A DNA stretch of 64,000 nucleotides from Prevotella sp. (lineage in GTDB: Bacteria; Bacteroidota; Bacteroidia; Bacteroidales; Bacteroidaceae): contig JAFYYV010000006.1 in the NCBI GenBank assembly GCA_017557405.1, positions 27,628 through 91,627 on the forward strand. Reading direction: 5' to 3'. The translations under genes and the position numbers were made by a program. A model generated the notes under the pieces. The model was not told the DNA's origin, ran no database searches, and saw only the letters and a list, made by a program, of their open reading frames with translations. Shown here in pieces: positions 24,929 through 31,737 of the stretch. The first letter of the stretch is position 1. The number at the start of each line of letters is the position of its first letter.

Positions 24929-25016
24929 GGAGAGGTGCTCGAGTGGTTGAAGAGGCACGCCTGGAAAGCGTGTAACCGACAAAATCGGTTCGCAGGTTCG
25001 AATCCTGTTCTCTCCG
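24929..25016 (+). tRNA. tRNA-Ser (anticodon GGA)
   Basis: An 88-nt class II tRNA with a long variable arm. The acceptor GGAGAGG pairs with TCTCTCC, the D-arm has GAGTGGTTGAAGAGG, the anticodon stem-loop has CACGCCTGGAAAGCGTG with anticodon GGA, the variable arm is CCGACAAAATCGG, and the T-arm has CAGGTTCGAATCCTG. CCA is not fully encoded. The gene end is the likely integration point for the plasmid-like block that follows. Confidence 0.95.
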
Positions 25017-25044
25017 CAGGTTCCCCCAAAATGGGAACACTTAG

Positions 25045-25075
25045 AACGCTAATCCTCAATGGGTTAGCGTTTTTC
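25045..25075 (+). terminator. Terminator after tRNA-Ser
   Basis: The arms AACGCTAATCC and GGGTTAGCGTT (one G-T pair) are followed by TTTTTCTTT. Confidence 0.7.
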
Positions 25076-25482
25076 TTTGCCTTATGTTCCCAAACTTTTC
25101 GTTTTTCTGTGGGAACATCATGGGAGCATGTTGGGGAGCATTCAAAGAATTATTGATGCCTTATCACGTAAAGTGTTAATTTTGAATGTGATTTTTCAAA
25201 GTTTAAAAAATCGAAAAAGACTTTAAAATCCACCATTTTCCGTATTTCATCATTCATTTTTGCTATTTCCTGTTTTTTCATGGTATTACCGATTTGGGTT
25301 TCAGTCGAAAATCGAGCCTTGCAGTCATTTTCTATCTTATACCATTACTTTCTAATATGGGCAAAAACATGATAAAAACATACACCCACAACTGCAATTC
25401 TATCTTTTTAACAAATGTGTTAAAACCCTGTGTCTATCGGTGTTCCAACATCGTTCTACTGACAAGATGTTACGTATTTTTG

Positions 25483-26778
25483 CTATGTTTCGAATAAGTC
25501 TGACCCTCTCTTTCTTTCCTTCCTCGTTGACGGAGGCTGGATTGACCAGCCATAGTCTCTAAGGTTCTTCAGAAGCACATAGTCCATGATATTATTTCGT
25601 TTATACTGTTTAGTGCCTTCCATGAACTTCTTTTGATTCTCCTTTTCCTGAAGCACCTGGATCACTTGTGTATAGCTGTCTTTGAATCTTTTGGACTGCT
25701 CATATATCTTCAACATGTAGTAGTTCACCTCTTTCTTTGTAAGATAGCGTGATAGCATGTTGAACACGATTACCTCTTGATGCTCCAGTCCATACCAGAC
25801 ATTGGAGTGGAGTTTCTGTGCAGGTGTTTTCCTCTCTATTCTCTCCTTGTCAGTTGATTCGTATGGATCAAGCGGGATGTCCCCTCTTTGCCACGGCCTT
25901 TGTTCTCCGGCCTTTGGATGCGATTTCGAATAGATATAGATGATGACGGACTGTACCTTACCTCCCCTGCCTGCCCTTGGTCCAGGCTGGAAGTCGAACC
26001 AGAATTCTGAAGCATGGTTTTCATACATCCAAAACAGCTCTTTCTGTGCCTGTTCGAGGATGTTGCACTTGATAGAATTATAGTTCTTGAAAGACATGGA
26101 TTTCTGTATCTTGCCTGTCCTTTCATCCTTTATCTCGTCAAGGTTGAAAAGCCTTCTGAATTCATCAAGGGAGATGGGGACAACCCTTTTCTTAAAAGTA
26201 AGCCCTTGTGACTTGGCTATGGGTGACGAATACCTGAAGTTTCCCCCGTACTTACAGCATACTTCGTACATCTTTTGTGAGTATTTGGAGCGCAGCTTCA
26301 TGGCAGTTCCGATGTCAAATGGTGTGAAATCCTTTGTGAGGTTGATAAGGAATGGCATTATCTCTGGTGATATTCTCACCTCATAGCGGTCTTCCTGTTT
26401 GTTATAGAAGAAAGTGTCCACCCAGTGGGCTTTACCTTCAATAGTTCTGCCATCAGGCAGCTTTTTGGAGATGGGGACAAACTTTTGACCAAGACTGCTA
26501 AGAACTTCATAAGTCCGAGGCACGTTCTTCTTACCACCTATGATACCTAAATCACTGTCTTTCAGATAAAAATACAACTCTTTCCAATTCTCTGGCACAC
26601 CAAGTCCTTTCTCCGTGAACTTATGCTTCACTTCCGCTGTCAGAAAGTACATGGCTCTCCGCTCCAGGAGATTGTAAGCGATTGGAGAATTAATGATGGC
26701 ATTACTCCAGCTTACATTCTCATGGTTGATCTTGGCCAAGTCAATCAATTGGAATATTTCTTCTTTCAGCTTTGGCAT
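25483..26778 (-). CDS. Replication initiator protein, Rep_3 (RepB/RepA) superfamily
   Basis: A 431-residue protein starting at the ATG at 26778 (MPKLKEEIFQLIDLAKI). It has the two winged-helix halves expected of iteron-binding initiators: SWSNAIINSPIAYNLLERRA, then the FDIGTAMKLRSKYSQKMYEV segment, and later ISLDEFRRLFNLDEIKD and ILEQAQKELFWMYENHA. It would bind the iterons at 27056-27140 to open the origin. It is longer than typical Rep_3 proteins (300-350) because of a Lys/Arg-rich C-terminal extension. Transcription probably starts at the box at 26903-26910. Confidence 0.85.
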   Translation of the reverse strand: MPKLKEEIFQLIDLAKINHENVSWSNAIINSPIAYNLLERRAMYFLTAEVKHKFTEKGLGVPENWKELYFYLKDSDLGIIGGKKNVPRTYEVLSSLGQKFVPISKKLPDGRTIEGKAHWVDTFFYNKQEDRYEVRISPEIMPFLINLTKDFTPFDIGTAMKLRSKYSQKMYEVCCKYGGNFRYSSPIAKSQGLTFKKRVVPISLDEFRRLFNLDEIKDERTGKIQKSMSFKNYNSIKCNILEQAQKELFWMYENHASEFWFDFQPGPRAGRGGKVQSVIIYIYSKSHPKAGEQRPWQRGDIPLDPYESTDKERIERKTPAQKLHSNVWYGLEHQEVIVFNMLSRYLTKKEVNYYMLKIYEQSKRFKDSYTQVIQVLQEKENQKKFMEGTKQYKRNNIMDYVLLKNLRDYGWSIQPPSTRKERKRGSDLFET

Positions 26779-26902
26779 AGTCGTATCGATGTTCCGTGGT
26801 ACCCTACGGAAGGTTATTGATTTCAGGCAGCAGTACCATCCAGACACTCTGTGCCGGTTCTGCCTGACATACCCTTACTCTTAGTTCCCGGTATGTTCAC
26901 TG

Positions 26903-26910
26903 CAAAATTA
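26903..26910 (-). promoter_or_regulatory. Bacteroidetes -7 promoter box (TAATTTTG) for rep
   Basis: A TAnnTTTG match on the minus strand, about 125 bp upstream of the rep start. Confidence 0.5.
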
Positions 26911-27055
26911 GTTTTTCTTTTGCTTCATGCCAAATTATCAGATTGTTAATGAATTTAACAAAACGACATGTCTCCTACAACGGTCTGACCGTATTGTGAT
27001 TGGTTTTGTCTGACTTTTGTATCATTACATAAAGCATGGTAATCATCAAAAAGTG

Positions 27056-27140
27056 GCGCAAAACCTTGCAAGTTCAGCGCAAAACCTTGTAACTTGTGGC
27101 GCAAAACCTTGCAAGTTCAGCGCAAAGCCTTGCAAGTTCC
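27056..27140 (+). repeat. Four tandem iterons (21-22 bp), candidate replication origin
   Basis: Four head-to-tail copies of GCGCAAAACCTTGCAAGTT plus 2-3 bases lie at 27056-27076, 27077-27098, 27099-27119 and 27120-27140. The spacing is two helical turns, as for iterons bound on one DNA face. They lie upstream of the rep gene and are followed at about 27420-27660 by a very AT-rich stretch that could be the unwinding region. The rest of the 1.1-kb gap between rep and mobC shows no gene. Confidence 0.8.
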
Positions 27141-27715
27141 ATTCCTAAGTGCCTGTCTATTAACGTGATTATCGTACCCTTAAATAAAGCTTTTGAAATA
27201 TAGAATAAATAAAGCTTTATGAAACTTTGAACAGGAGGGATAAGAAGTAGCCAGATGATGCACTTCTTTCATTGTTTCAGTATCAAGGATTTATGGTGGG
27301 CAGTCCACTTTTCATGCTGCCTTCCCCATTGTCTTAGCCTGTTGAACAATAAGATATATACTAAGAGATTTTATTTGTATCAGGTAGGGTGCTCCAGATC
27401 GTGAGATGAGTAGCACTCGTTTGATAATTTGTATTTTTTCATTTTTGAACTATTCAAACAATTAATAGTTGTCTTTTATAAGTTTTGTATTGTTTATCTT
27501 TGTCATTTTGCATCTTTGTATTATTGAATATTTAATAATTTGAAAATTGTATTTTTTCATCTTTTCAATTATTCAAAACATACAAAGATAATCTTTTCAA
27601 TATTTCATCTTTATATTATTTAAAGTATTGAAAATTAGATATTTGCAATTATTGTAATAAGGATTATTTAACAGAATATCTTGACCTATAATGGCTGGGC
27701 TTCACAATGATTGAT

Positions 27716-27723
27716 TACCTTTG
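27716..27723 (+). promoter_or_regulatory. Bacteroidetes -7 promoter box (TACCTTTG) upstream of mobC
   Basis: A TAnnTTTG match 146 bp before the MobC start. Confidence 0.5.
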
Positions 27724-27769
27724 CATGTGTGACAAGTAATATGTTTGGAGATTGTTTAGCAAGTTGTAC

Positions 27770-27785
27770 TTTTGTGGCCACAAAA
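27770..27785. promoter_or_regulatory. Perfect 16-bp palindrome in the mobC leader
   Basis: TTTTGTGGCCACAAAA is self-complementary and lies between the mobC promoter box and its start. It could be an operator or part of a transfer origin. Confidence 0.45.
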
Positions 27786-27868
27786 CACCTTTCAGGAACA
27801 CTGGTCCAAAAGTTTACTTGCCAGCAGAGCTGGGAAAATGCTCGCAACTCACATTTTTATTTAATGAT

Positions 27869-28252
27869 ATGGATAATAGAACGATTGTATGTAAGGTAAG
27901 GCTAACGCCTGACGAACATGATCTTTTCAAAAGAAAAGCATCAGGCTATCAAACGATGAGCGGCATGATACGTGATGCCGTCAGACAGTTCAATGACATT
28001 GGGACTGTTAAACGAATAGAGGCCCTGAATGAAATGACAGACCTTTATAAGAAGTATCAGCAGGAGTTGAGTTGGCTTGGTGGCAACTTTAACCAGGCAA
28101 TGAAAAGAGCGAATGAGTTGGCCATTGGTGATGCACTAAGTCAAGACTATTACGAAAAGGTCATCATTCCCCAAGCAAGACGCATTCTTGAGTTTCTGGA
28201 GGAACTGAAAGACGGGCAGACAAAAATAGTCAAGAAACTTATAAAGCTCTAA
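27869..28252 (+). CDS. MobC-like mobilization (relaxosome accessory) protein
   Basis: A 127-residue protein starting MDNRTIVCKVRLTPDEHDLF, with a ribbon-helix-helix-like N-terminus (KVRLTPDEHDLFKRKASGYQ, TMSGMIRDAVRQF) and a helical tail including GGNFNQAMKRANELA, the segment usual in MobC proteins. MobC helps a relaxase open the transfer origin. No relaxase gene follows; instead there is AT-rich sequence, so the mobilization module is incomplete here. A longer reading from a TTG at 27752 is open but looks untranslated. Confidence 0.78.
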   Translation: MDNRTIVCKVRLTPDEHDLFKRKASGYQTMSGMIRDAVRQFNDIGTVKRIEALNEMTDLYKKYQQELSWLGGNFNQAMKRANELAIGDALSQDYYEKVIIPQARRILEFLEELKDGQTKIVKKLIKL

Positions 28253-28560
28253 TCTCTACCCCCAATGTGATTGTTGTGGAATTCTTTTTCTTTGTCCTTT
28301 TTATTATTTCAATAATTACAATTTTTATCTTTTTATATTTTGAACTTTTGCTTTTTTGATATTATCAAGTATTGATAATTGTATCTTTGTATTTTTCAAT
28401 TTTTGTATTTTATCAAATTGATATTTTGAATATTTCAATTTCGCGCATTATATATTTAAATAGGGCATATATGATTGCAACGATTCTCCATTCAAGCATT
28501 AATTTTTCCGAAATACTATTACAATTCTTGTCTACTTTTTCGTTCATTCTAGCGTGAAAT
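28253..28560. other. AT-rich non-coding tract after mobC
   Basis: Low-complexity A/T sequence with many TATTTT and TTTCAA strings, similar in style to the tract at 27420-27660. No gene was seen. Confidence 0.5.
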
Positions 28561-28561
28561 A

Positions 28562-28597
28562 GGGGGAGAAAAAGCGATTTTCATGCTCTTCTCCCCC
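28562..28597. terminator. Hairpin GGGGGAGAA/TTCTCCCCC
   Basis: Perfect 9-bp arms with an 18-base loop. The downstream plus-strand U-run is weak, so the terminator function is uncertain. Confidence 0.45.
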
Positions 28598-28620
28598 GAC
28601 TTTTGAGGAGTGGAATTGCA

Positions 28621-28750
28621 AGAAGCGGCTTCTTATACCCTTAGAAGCCGCTTCTTATCCGCTCACTTGCCGCATCTGACCGCCACAGAAGCTACACCTG
28701 ACAGTCTCATATGCCGCTTCTGACAGTCTCATATGCCGCTTCTGACAGTC
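28621..28750 (+). repeat. Nested short repeats (AGAAGCGGCTTCT palindrome and 22-bp tandem)
   Basis: AGAAGCGGCTTCT and AGAAGCCGCTTCT lie close together at 28621-28655. They are followed by two exact 22-bp copies beginning TGACAGTCTCATATGCCGC at 28699-28720 and 28721-28742, and a partial third. No gene covers them. Confidence 0.7.
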
Positions 28751-28793
28751 GAAAAACCACGTTTTAAGGGGTGGGAAGATGTGAGAAAAACGG

Positions 28794-28827
28794 AAAGGCT
28801 ACGGGTAGGCGACGGTACGTCGGGAAT
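28794..28827 (-). repeat. Dispersed 31-bp repeat, copy 3 (inverted, intergenic)
   Basis: The minus strand reads ATTCCCG, then a spacer 3 bases longer than in the other copies, then CGCCTACCCGTAGCCTTT. It is the only intergenic copy of the three. Confidence 0.7.
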
Positions 28828-28965
28828 GGTCGTTGAAAACCAGCAACTTCCGAAAATGTCTATTTTTTGCGTTTTTTCGGCCAATATCCCGTTCGCTTCA
28901 AACAATGGCCCGTTTTTAGGGGGCAAAATTCAGAATTGTCTTGACAAAAGAAGAGGGCCTCCTTC

Positions 28966-30525
28966 CTATGCGTTATTCTTCAACCGATGGCGATAGCTGC
29001 GGATGGTTGAACTTGACACGCGCAACAAAGCCTGAATCTGCTGGTCGTCGAGTCCAATGTGCTGCAGAACCAAGTAGGTCGTGTGGCGCAGCGTCGGAGA
29101 GTTGTACGGCTTGCACAGGCGGGCGAAGTCAAGCGGATTGGTGAACGCGAAGTAGTCTACAAAGGCCTGCTCATTTGTCGTGTCGAAGTCCGTCATGTTG
29201 CCGGCCAAGATCTTTTCGTAGACCTCTTTCCCACTGCCGAGTTTGGCCGCCGTAGCCTCCTTCATCAGAGAAACTTGGCGGCGCAGTGTGTCTATCTCCT
29301 GTGCATAATCCTCACCCGTAGATTCCAAGAACTCTATCCGCTTTCGCGCCTCGTCCATCTGCTCGATTTCCTGATTGACGGCGCTACGATACTTCTTCAT
29401 CCTTTTTATATTATTGAGAACCACCACCAGCAAGACGGCCACCAATGCCAAAGCAGCCAATGCCGTCTTCAGCCAGAATGCCTTGCGGTCGGTCAGTTTC
29501 CGCTCGGTCTGGGCCTTATCGTATTTCTGTTGAATCATGCCCATTCTCTGGTTGTCCACCTGTTTGCTATAGGCGAAGAGCGCGCTGTCGGCCTTCTCTT
29601 TCAAGGCGTATGCCAGTCGGAAGTCGCCACGTTGGGATGCCAACGCCGAAAGGTGGCTGTAGGCCTGCTGGGTGGTGGAGGCTTGCCCGAATGTCAGCGC
29701 GTGCTCCCAATGCTTCCGTGCCTCTGCCGTGTCGCCCTGCCCCAATGCTGCGCGCCCCATCATCACGTAGTGCGTTGCGATGGGCTTCAGCTTAACAGCC
29801 TTTTGTAGATATTGTTCGGCCTCCGCGTATTCCCCCCGCTCTATCAGGTCGTTCGCAAGGTTAGCATAATAATGGGCTGTGTTTGACGTGTCTTTCTCCA
29901 TCAGTTCCATGCACAATCGTCGGTAGTAGGCCATGCTGTCTTTCATGTTGAGGGCATAAAAATTTGATGCGATGACATCATACGAACGGCAGAGGCGGCT
30001 GCTGTCGCCCATCAGTAGGGAACTCTGCATGAACAGCCGCGCATACCGCAGAGCCAAGTCGAAATTATGGGATTTGTGGTTGAGATAGGCCAGATTGTCG
30101 TAGACCCTGTTTTTCAGCAGCTCATTGTCGATGCCGTCCAGCAGGTTCTCAGCCTCTTTCAGGTAGAACGCAGCGCTGTCTCCCTCCTCTTTCCCAGCAA
30201 GCATCACCCCTTTGTAGAAACAGGACTGGGCAAGGTGCGGTTTGTCGCCCTTCACCTTGAAATAGCGGATGCCCCTGTTGATGAGTGAGTCAGAACCGAC
30301 AGGCTTGTCCAGCTTCACTTGTGCCTGCGTCACGAGCAGGGCATACAAGGCAGCCTCCTGTTCTTTCAGGTCGGCTGGGGATAGTGTTTCCAAGATGCGG
30401 AGCGAACTGTCGGCATGCTCCTCCATCATGTTTTCTGCCTGCTCCAACAGCTGGCGGTTGTCGGAGTGAAATGTGCAGCCTGCAGCCAGCACGGCGCAGA
30501 GCATCAACGTAACGGTTTTTCTCAT
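28966..30525 (-). CDS. TPR lipoprotein with transmembrane helix and C-terminal HTH-like domain
   Basis: A 519-residue protein. The lipoprotein signal ends LAAGC (Cys17). TPR-like repeats cover about 25-340 (ALRYARLFMQSSLLMGDSSR, EYAEAEQYLQKAVKLKPIA, DTAEARKHWEHALTFGQ). A transmembrane helix lies at about 355-375 (ALAALALVAVLLVVVLNNI), then a coiled coil, and a C-terminal helix-turn-helix-like end (LDDQQIQALLRVSSSTIRSY). This layout suggests a membrane-bound sensor with periplasmic TPRs and a cytoplasmic DNA-binding tail. It is divergent from the secreted-protein cluster that starts at 30820 and may regulate it; that link is inference. Confidence 0.75.
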   Translation of the reverse strand: MRKTVTLMLCAVLAAGCTFHSDNRQLLEQAENMMEEHADSSLRILETLSPADLKEQEAALYALLVTQAQVKLDKPVGSDSLINRGIRYFKVKGDKPHLAQSCFYKGVMLAGKEEGDSAAFYLKEAENLLDGIDNELLKNRVYDNLAYLNHKSHNFDLALRYARLFMQSSLLMGDSSRLCRSYDVIASNFYALNMKDSMAYYRRLCMELMEKDTSNTAHYYANLANDLIERGEYAEAEQYLQKAVKLKPIATHYVMMGRAALGQGDTAEARKHWEHALTFGQASTTQQAYSHLSALASQRGDFRLAYALKEKADSALFAYSKQVDNQRMGMIQQKYDKAQTERKLTDRKAFWLKTALAALALVAVLLVVVLNNIKRMKKYRSAVNQEIEQMDEARKRIEFLESTGEDYAQEIDTLRRQVSLMKEATAAKLGSGKEVYEKILAGNMTDFDTTNEQAFVDYFAFTNPLDFARLCKPYNSPTLRHTTYLVLQHIGLDDQQIQALLRVSSSTIRSYRHRLKNNA

Positions 30526-30771
30526 TTAGCGTTCTTTTTCCTGCGAAGTTATCACAAATTTCTGATTCCAAAGAAAAGAAAACAGAAAAAGTGCATATTT
30601 TTTTGAAGCAGCATCCGAAACACCGTTGAGAAGCGTTGCACTTGTCACTTTTTTATGGCACGAAAAAATGGATTGAAACGACTGATAATCAAACCGTTAC
30701 AATGATAAAACGGGGTGCAACGCACCCTGAAAAAAGTTCGCAAAACATTTGGAGGGAATGGGGATAAATCC

Positions 30772-30779
30772 TAATTTTG
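30772..30779 (+). promoter_or_regulatory. Bacteroidetes -7 promoter box (TAATTTTG)
   Basis: A TAnnTTTG match 41 bp before the DUF3244-type gene; likely promoter of the secreted-protein cluster. Confidence 0.6.
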
Positions 30780-30819
30780 TGAAAGACAAATGAGTATAAA
30801 CAATCAAAATTTTACAAAA

Positions 30820-31218
30820 ATGAAAGCAATAACCTTGAAAATCGCCATGCTATTGATGGTAGTAGCATCACTGATGGTGTCCAATGAATGCAAAGCACAA
30901 CAACCAGACACCTTGAACATTCCTATTCTTTATCCTCTTCCCGATGATCCTCCTCCACTTCCTGACAAATCCCCTATTCATTCCGGCGTGTGGGGTTCTG
31001 TGGCAGCAAGCCAACAACTAACCATGTGGATATCAAATGAAATTGTTATCGTTGAAGTTAGGGTCCATCTGAATGGTATGCTTATTGTCACCGATGATGC
31101 ACCTGTTCTCATAAACGACACCTTGTGTTATGACCTCTCGGCATTCGGCAACGGAACATACACCGTCGAACTTTATGCTGATGACCAGACTGTCTATGTA
31201 GGGCAATTTGACATTTAA
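30820..31218 (+). CDS. Secreted DUF3244-like small protein
   Basis: The start at 30820 gives a signal peptide (MKAITLKIAMLLMVVASLMV, cleaved near CKA). The mature protein of about 105 residues is one beta-sandwich: QLTMWISNEIVIVEVRVHLN, then YDLSAFGNGTYTVELYADDQ and TVYVGQFDI. The GNGTYTVELY..G.YVGQF pattern is that of DUF3244 and of T9SS C-terminal domains. The function is unknown; a binding or adaptor role at the surface is likely. It opens the plus-strand cluster; the lipoprotein gene follows after 34 bp. Confidence 0.7.
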   Translation: MKAITLKIAMLLMVVASLMVSNECKAQQPDTLNIPILYPLPDDPPPLPDKSPIHSGVWGSVAASQQLTMWISNEIVIVEVRVHLNGMLIVTDDAPVLINDTLCYDLSAFGNGTYTVELYADDQTVYVGQFDI

Positions 31219-31252
31219 TTAATTATTTGGATTGAAATTATTCAAAAAGCGT

Positions 31253-31732
31253 ATGAAAACAAAACTATTTTTCCTTTCCGCCCTGCTCCTTGCAATGCTG
31301 GGAGTCTGCGGATGCGGTGGCGATGATGACGATAAAACAACTTTTCAATCACGTTGGTCGGGATGTAAAAATGAATCTTATGACACGCGTAGCGGCAATC
31401 AGTTACCTTGGGACGAAGAGTGTGTCGAATACGAAGCCAAAGACGGAGGCCGGCTATACTTGAAGCATGTGAACGCACTTTTCAATTGTGCTACGGAGAA
31501 TGTGGAAGTGATAACCTCTGTCAATGGAAACCACATCAATATCGTTGAACACGCAATTGGAAATATGTCGGCCAACTGCATCTGCCCTAGCGATGTGGAA
31601 TGTCTTTTGAGCGGTCTTTCAAAAGGGGAATACTCTATCTCTATCTTTAGAGAAAGGATCAGCGAAGCTGATTTGCAGTTCAGTTTCTCTATTGATTATG
31701 AAGAATCACTTAAAGGTATATTAAAAAGGTAA
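31253..31732 (+). CDS. Putative lipoprotein of 159 residues
   Basis: The start at 31253 gives MKTKLFFLSALLLAMLGVCG, then CGGDDDD, a lipoprotein signal with an acidic tether as seen in surface-exposed Bacteroidetes lipoproteins. The mature part is Cys-rich (six Cys) with EECVEYEAKDGGRLYLKHVN and VEVITSVNGNHINIVEHAIG, probably a small beta domain held by disulfides. No family was recognised. It is followed 5 bp later by the peptidase gene and could be an inhibitor or binding partner of it. Confidence 0.65.
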   Translation: MKTKLFFLSALLLAMLGVCGCGGDDDDKTTFQSRWSGCKNESYDTRSGNQLPWDEECVEYEAKDGGRLYLKHVNALFNCATENVEVITSVNGNHINIVEHAIGNMSANCICPSDVECLLSGLSKGEYSISIFRERISEADLQFSFSIDYEESLKGILKR

Positions 31733-31737
31733 CAAAT

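Larger units (their letters stand above)
25017..28750. mobile_element. Plasmid-like remnant next to tRNA-Ser (Rep, iterons, MobC)
   Basis: The block directly after the tRNA carries an initiator gene, iterons, a MobC-like gene, AT-rich tracts and short repeats, all unlike the GC-richer core genes upstream. No integrase or relaxase gene is present, and I did not find a second copy of the tRNA 3' end downstream. The right boundary is a guess set at the end of the 22-bp repeats. The gap 25076-25482 has GTTCCC/GGGAAC inverted repeats near 25020-25037 and 25086-25113, and nothing else recognisable. Confidence 0.55.

Noticed and set aside
24935-25156. ORF running through tRNA-Ser
   Set aside because: It is an open frame across the tRNA and its terminator, not a gene.
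27056-27140. CRISPR-like array
   Set aside because: The four repeats are directly adjacent with no spacers and lie beside an initiator gene, so they are iterons.
25017-28750. Complete integrative element bounded by tRNA direct repeats
   Set aside because: No second copy of the tRNA-Ser 3' end and no integrase gene were found by eye in the window.
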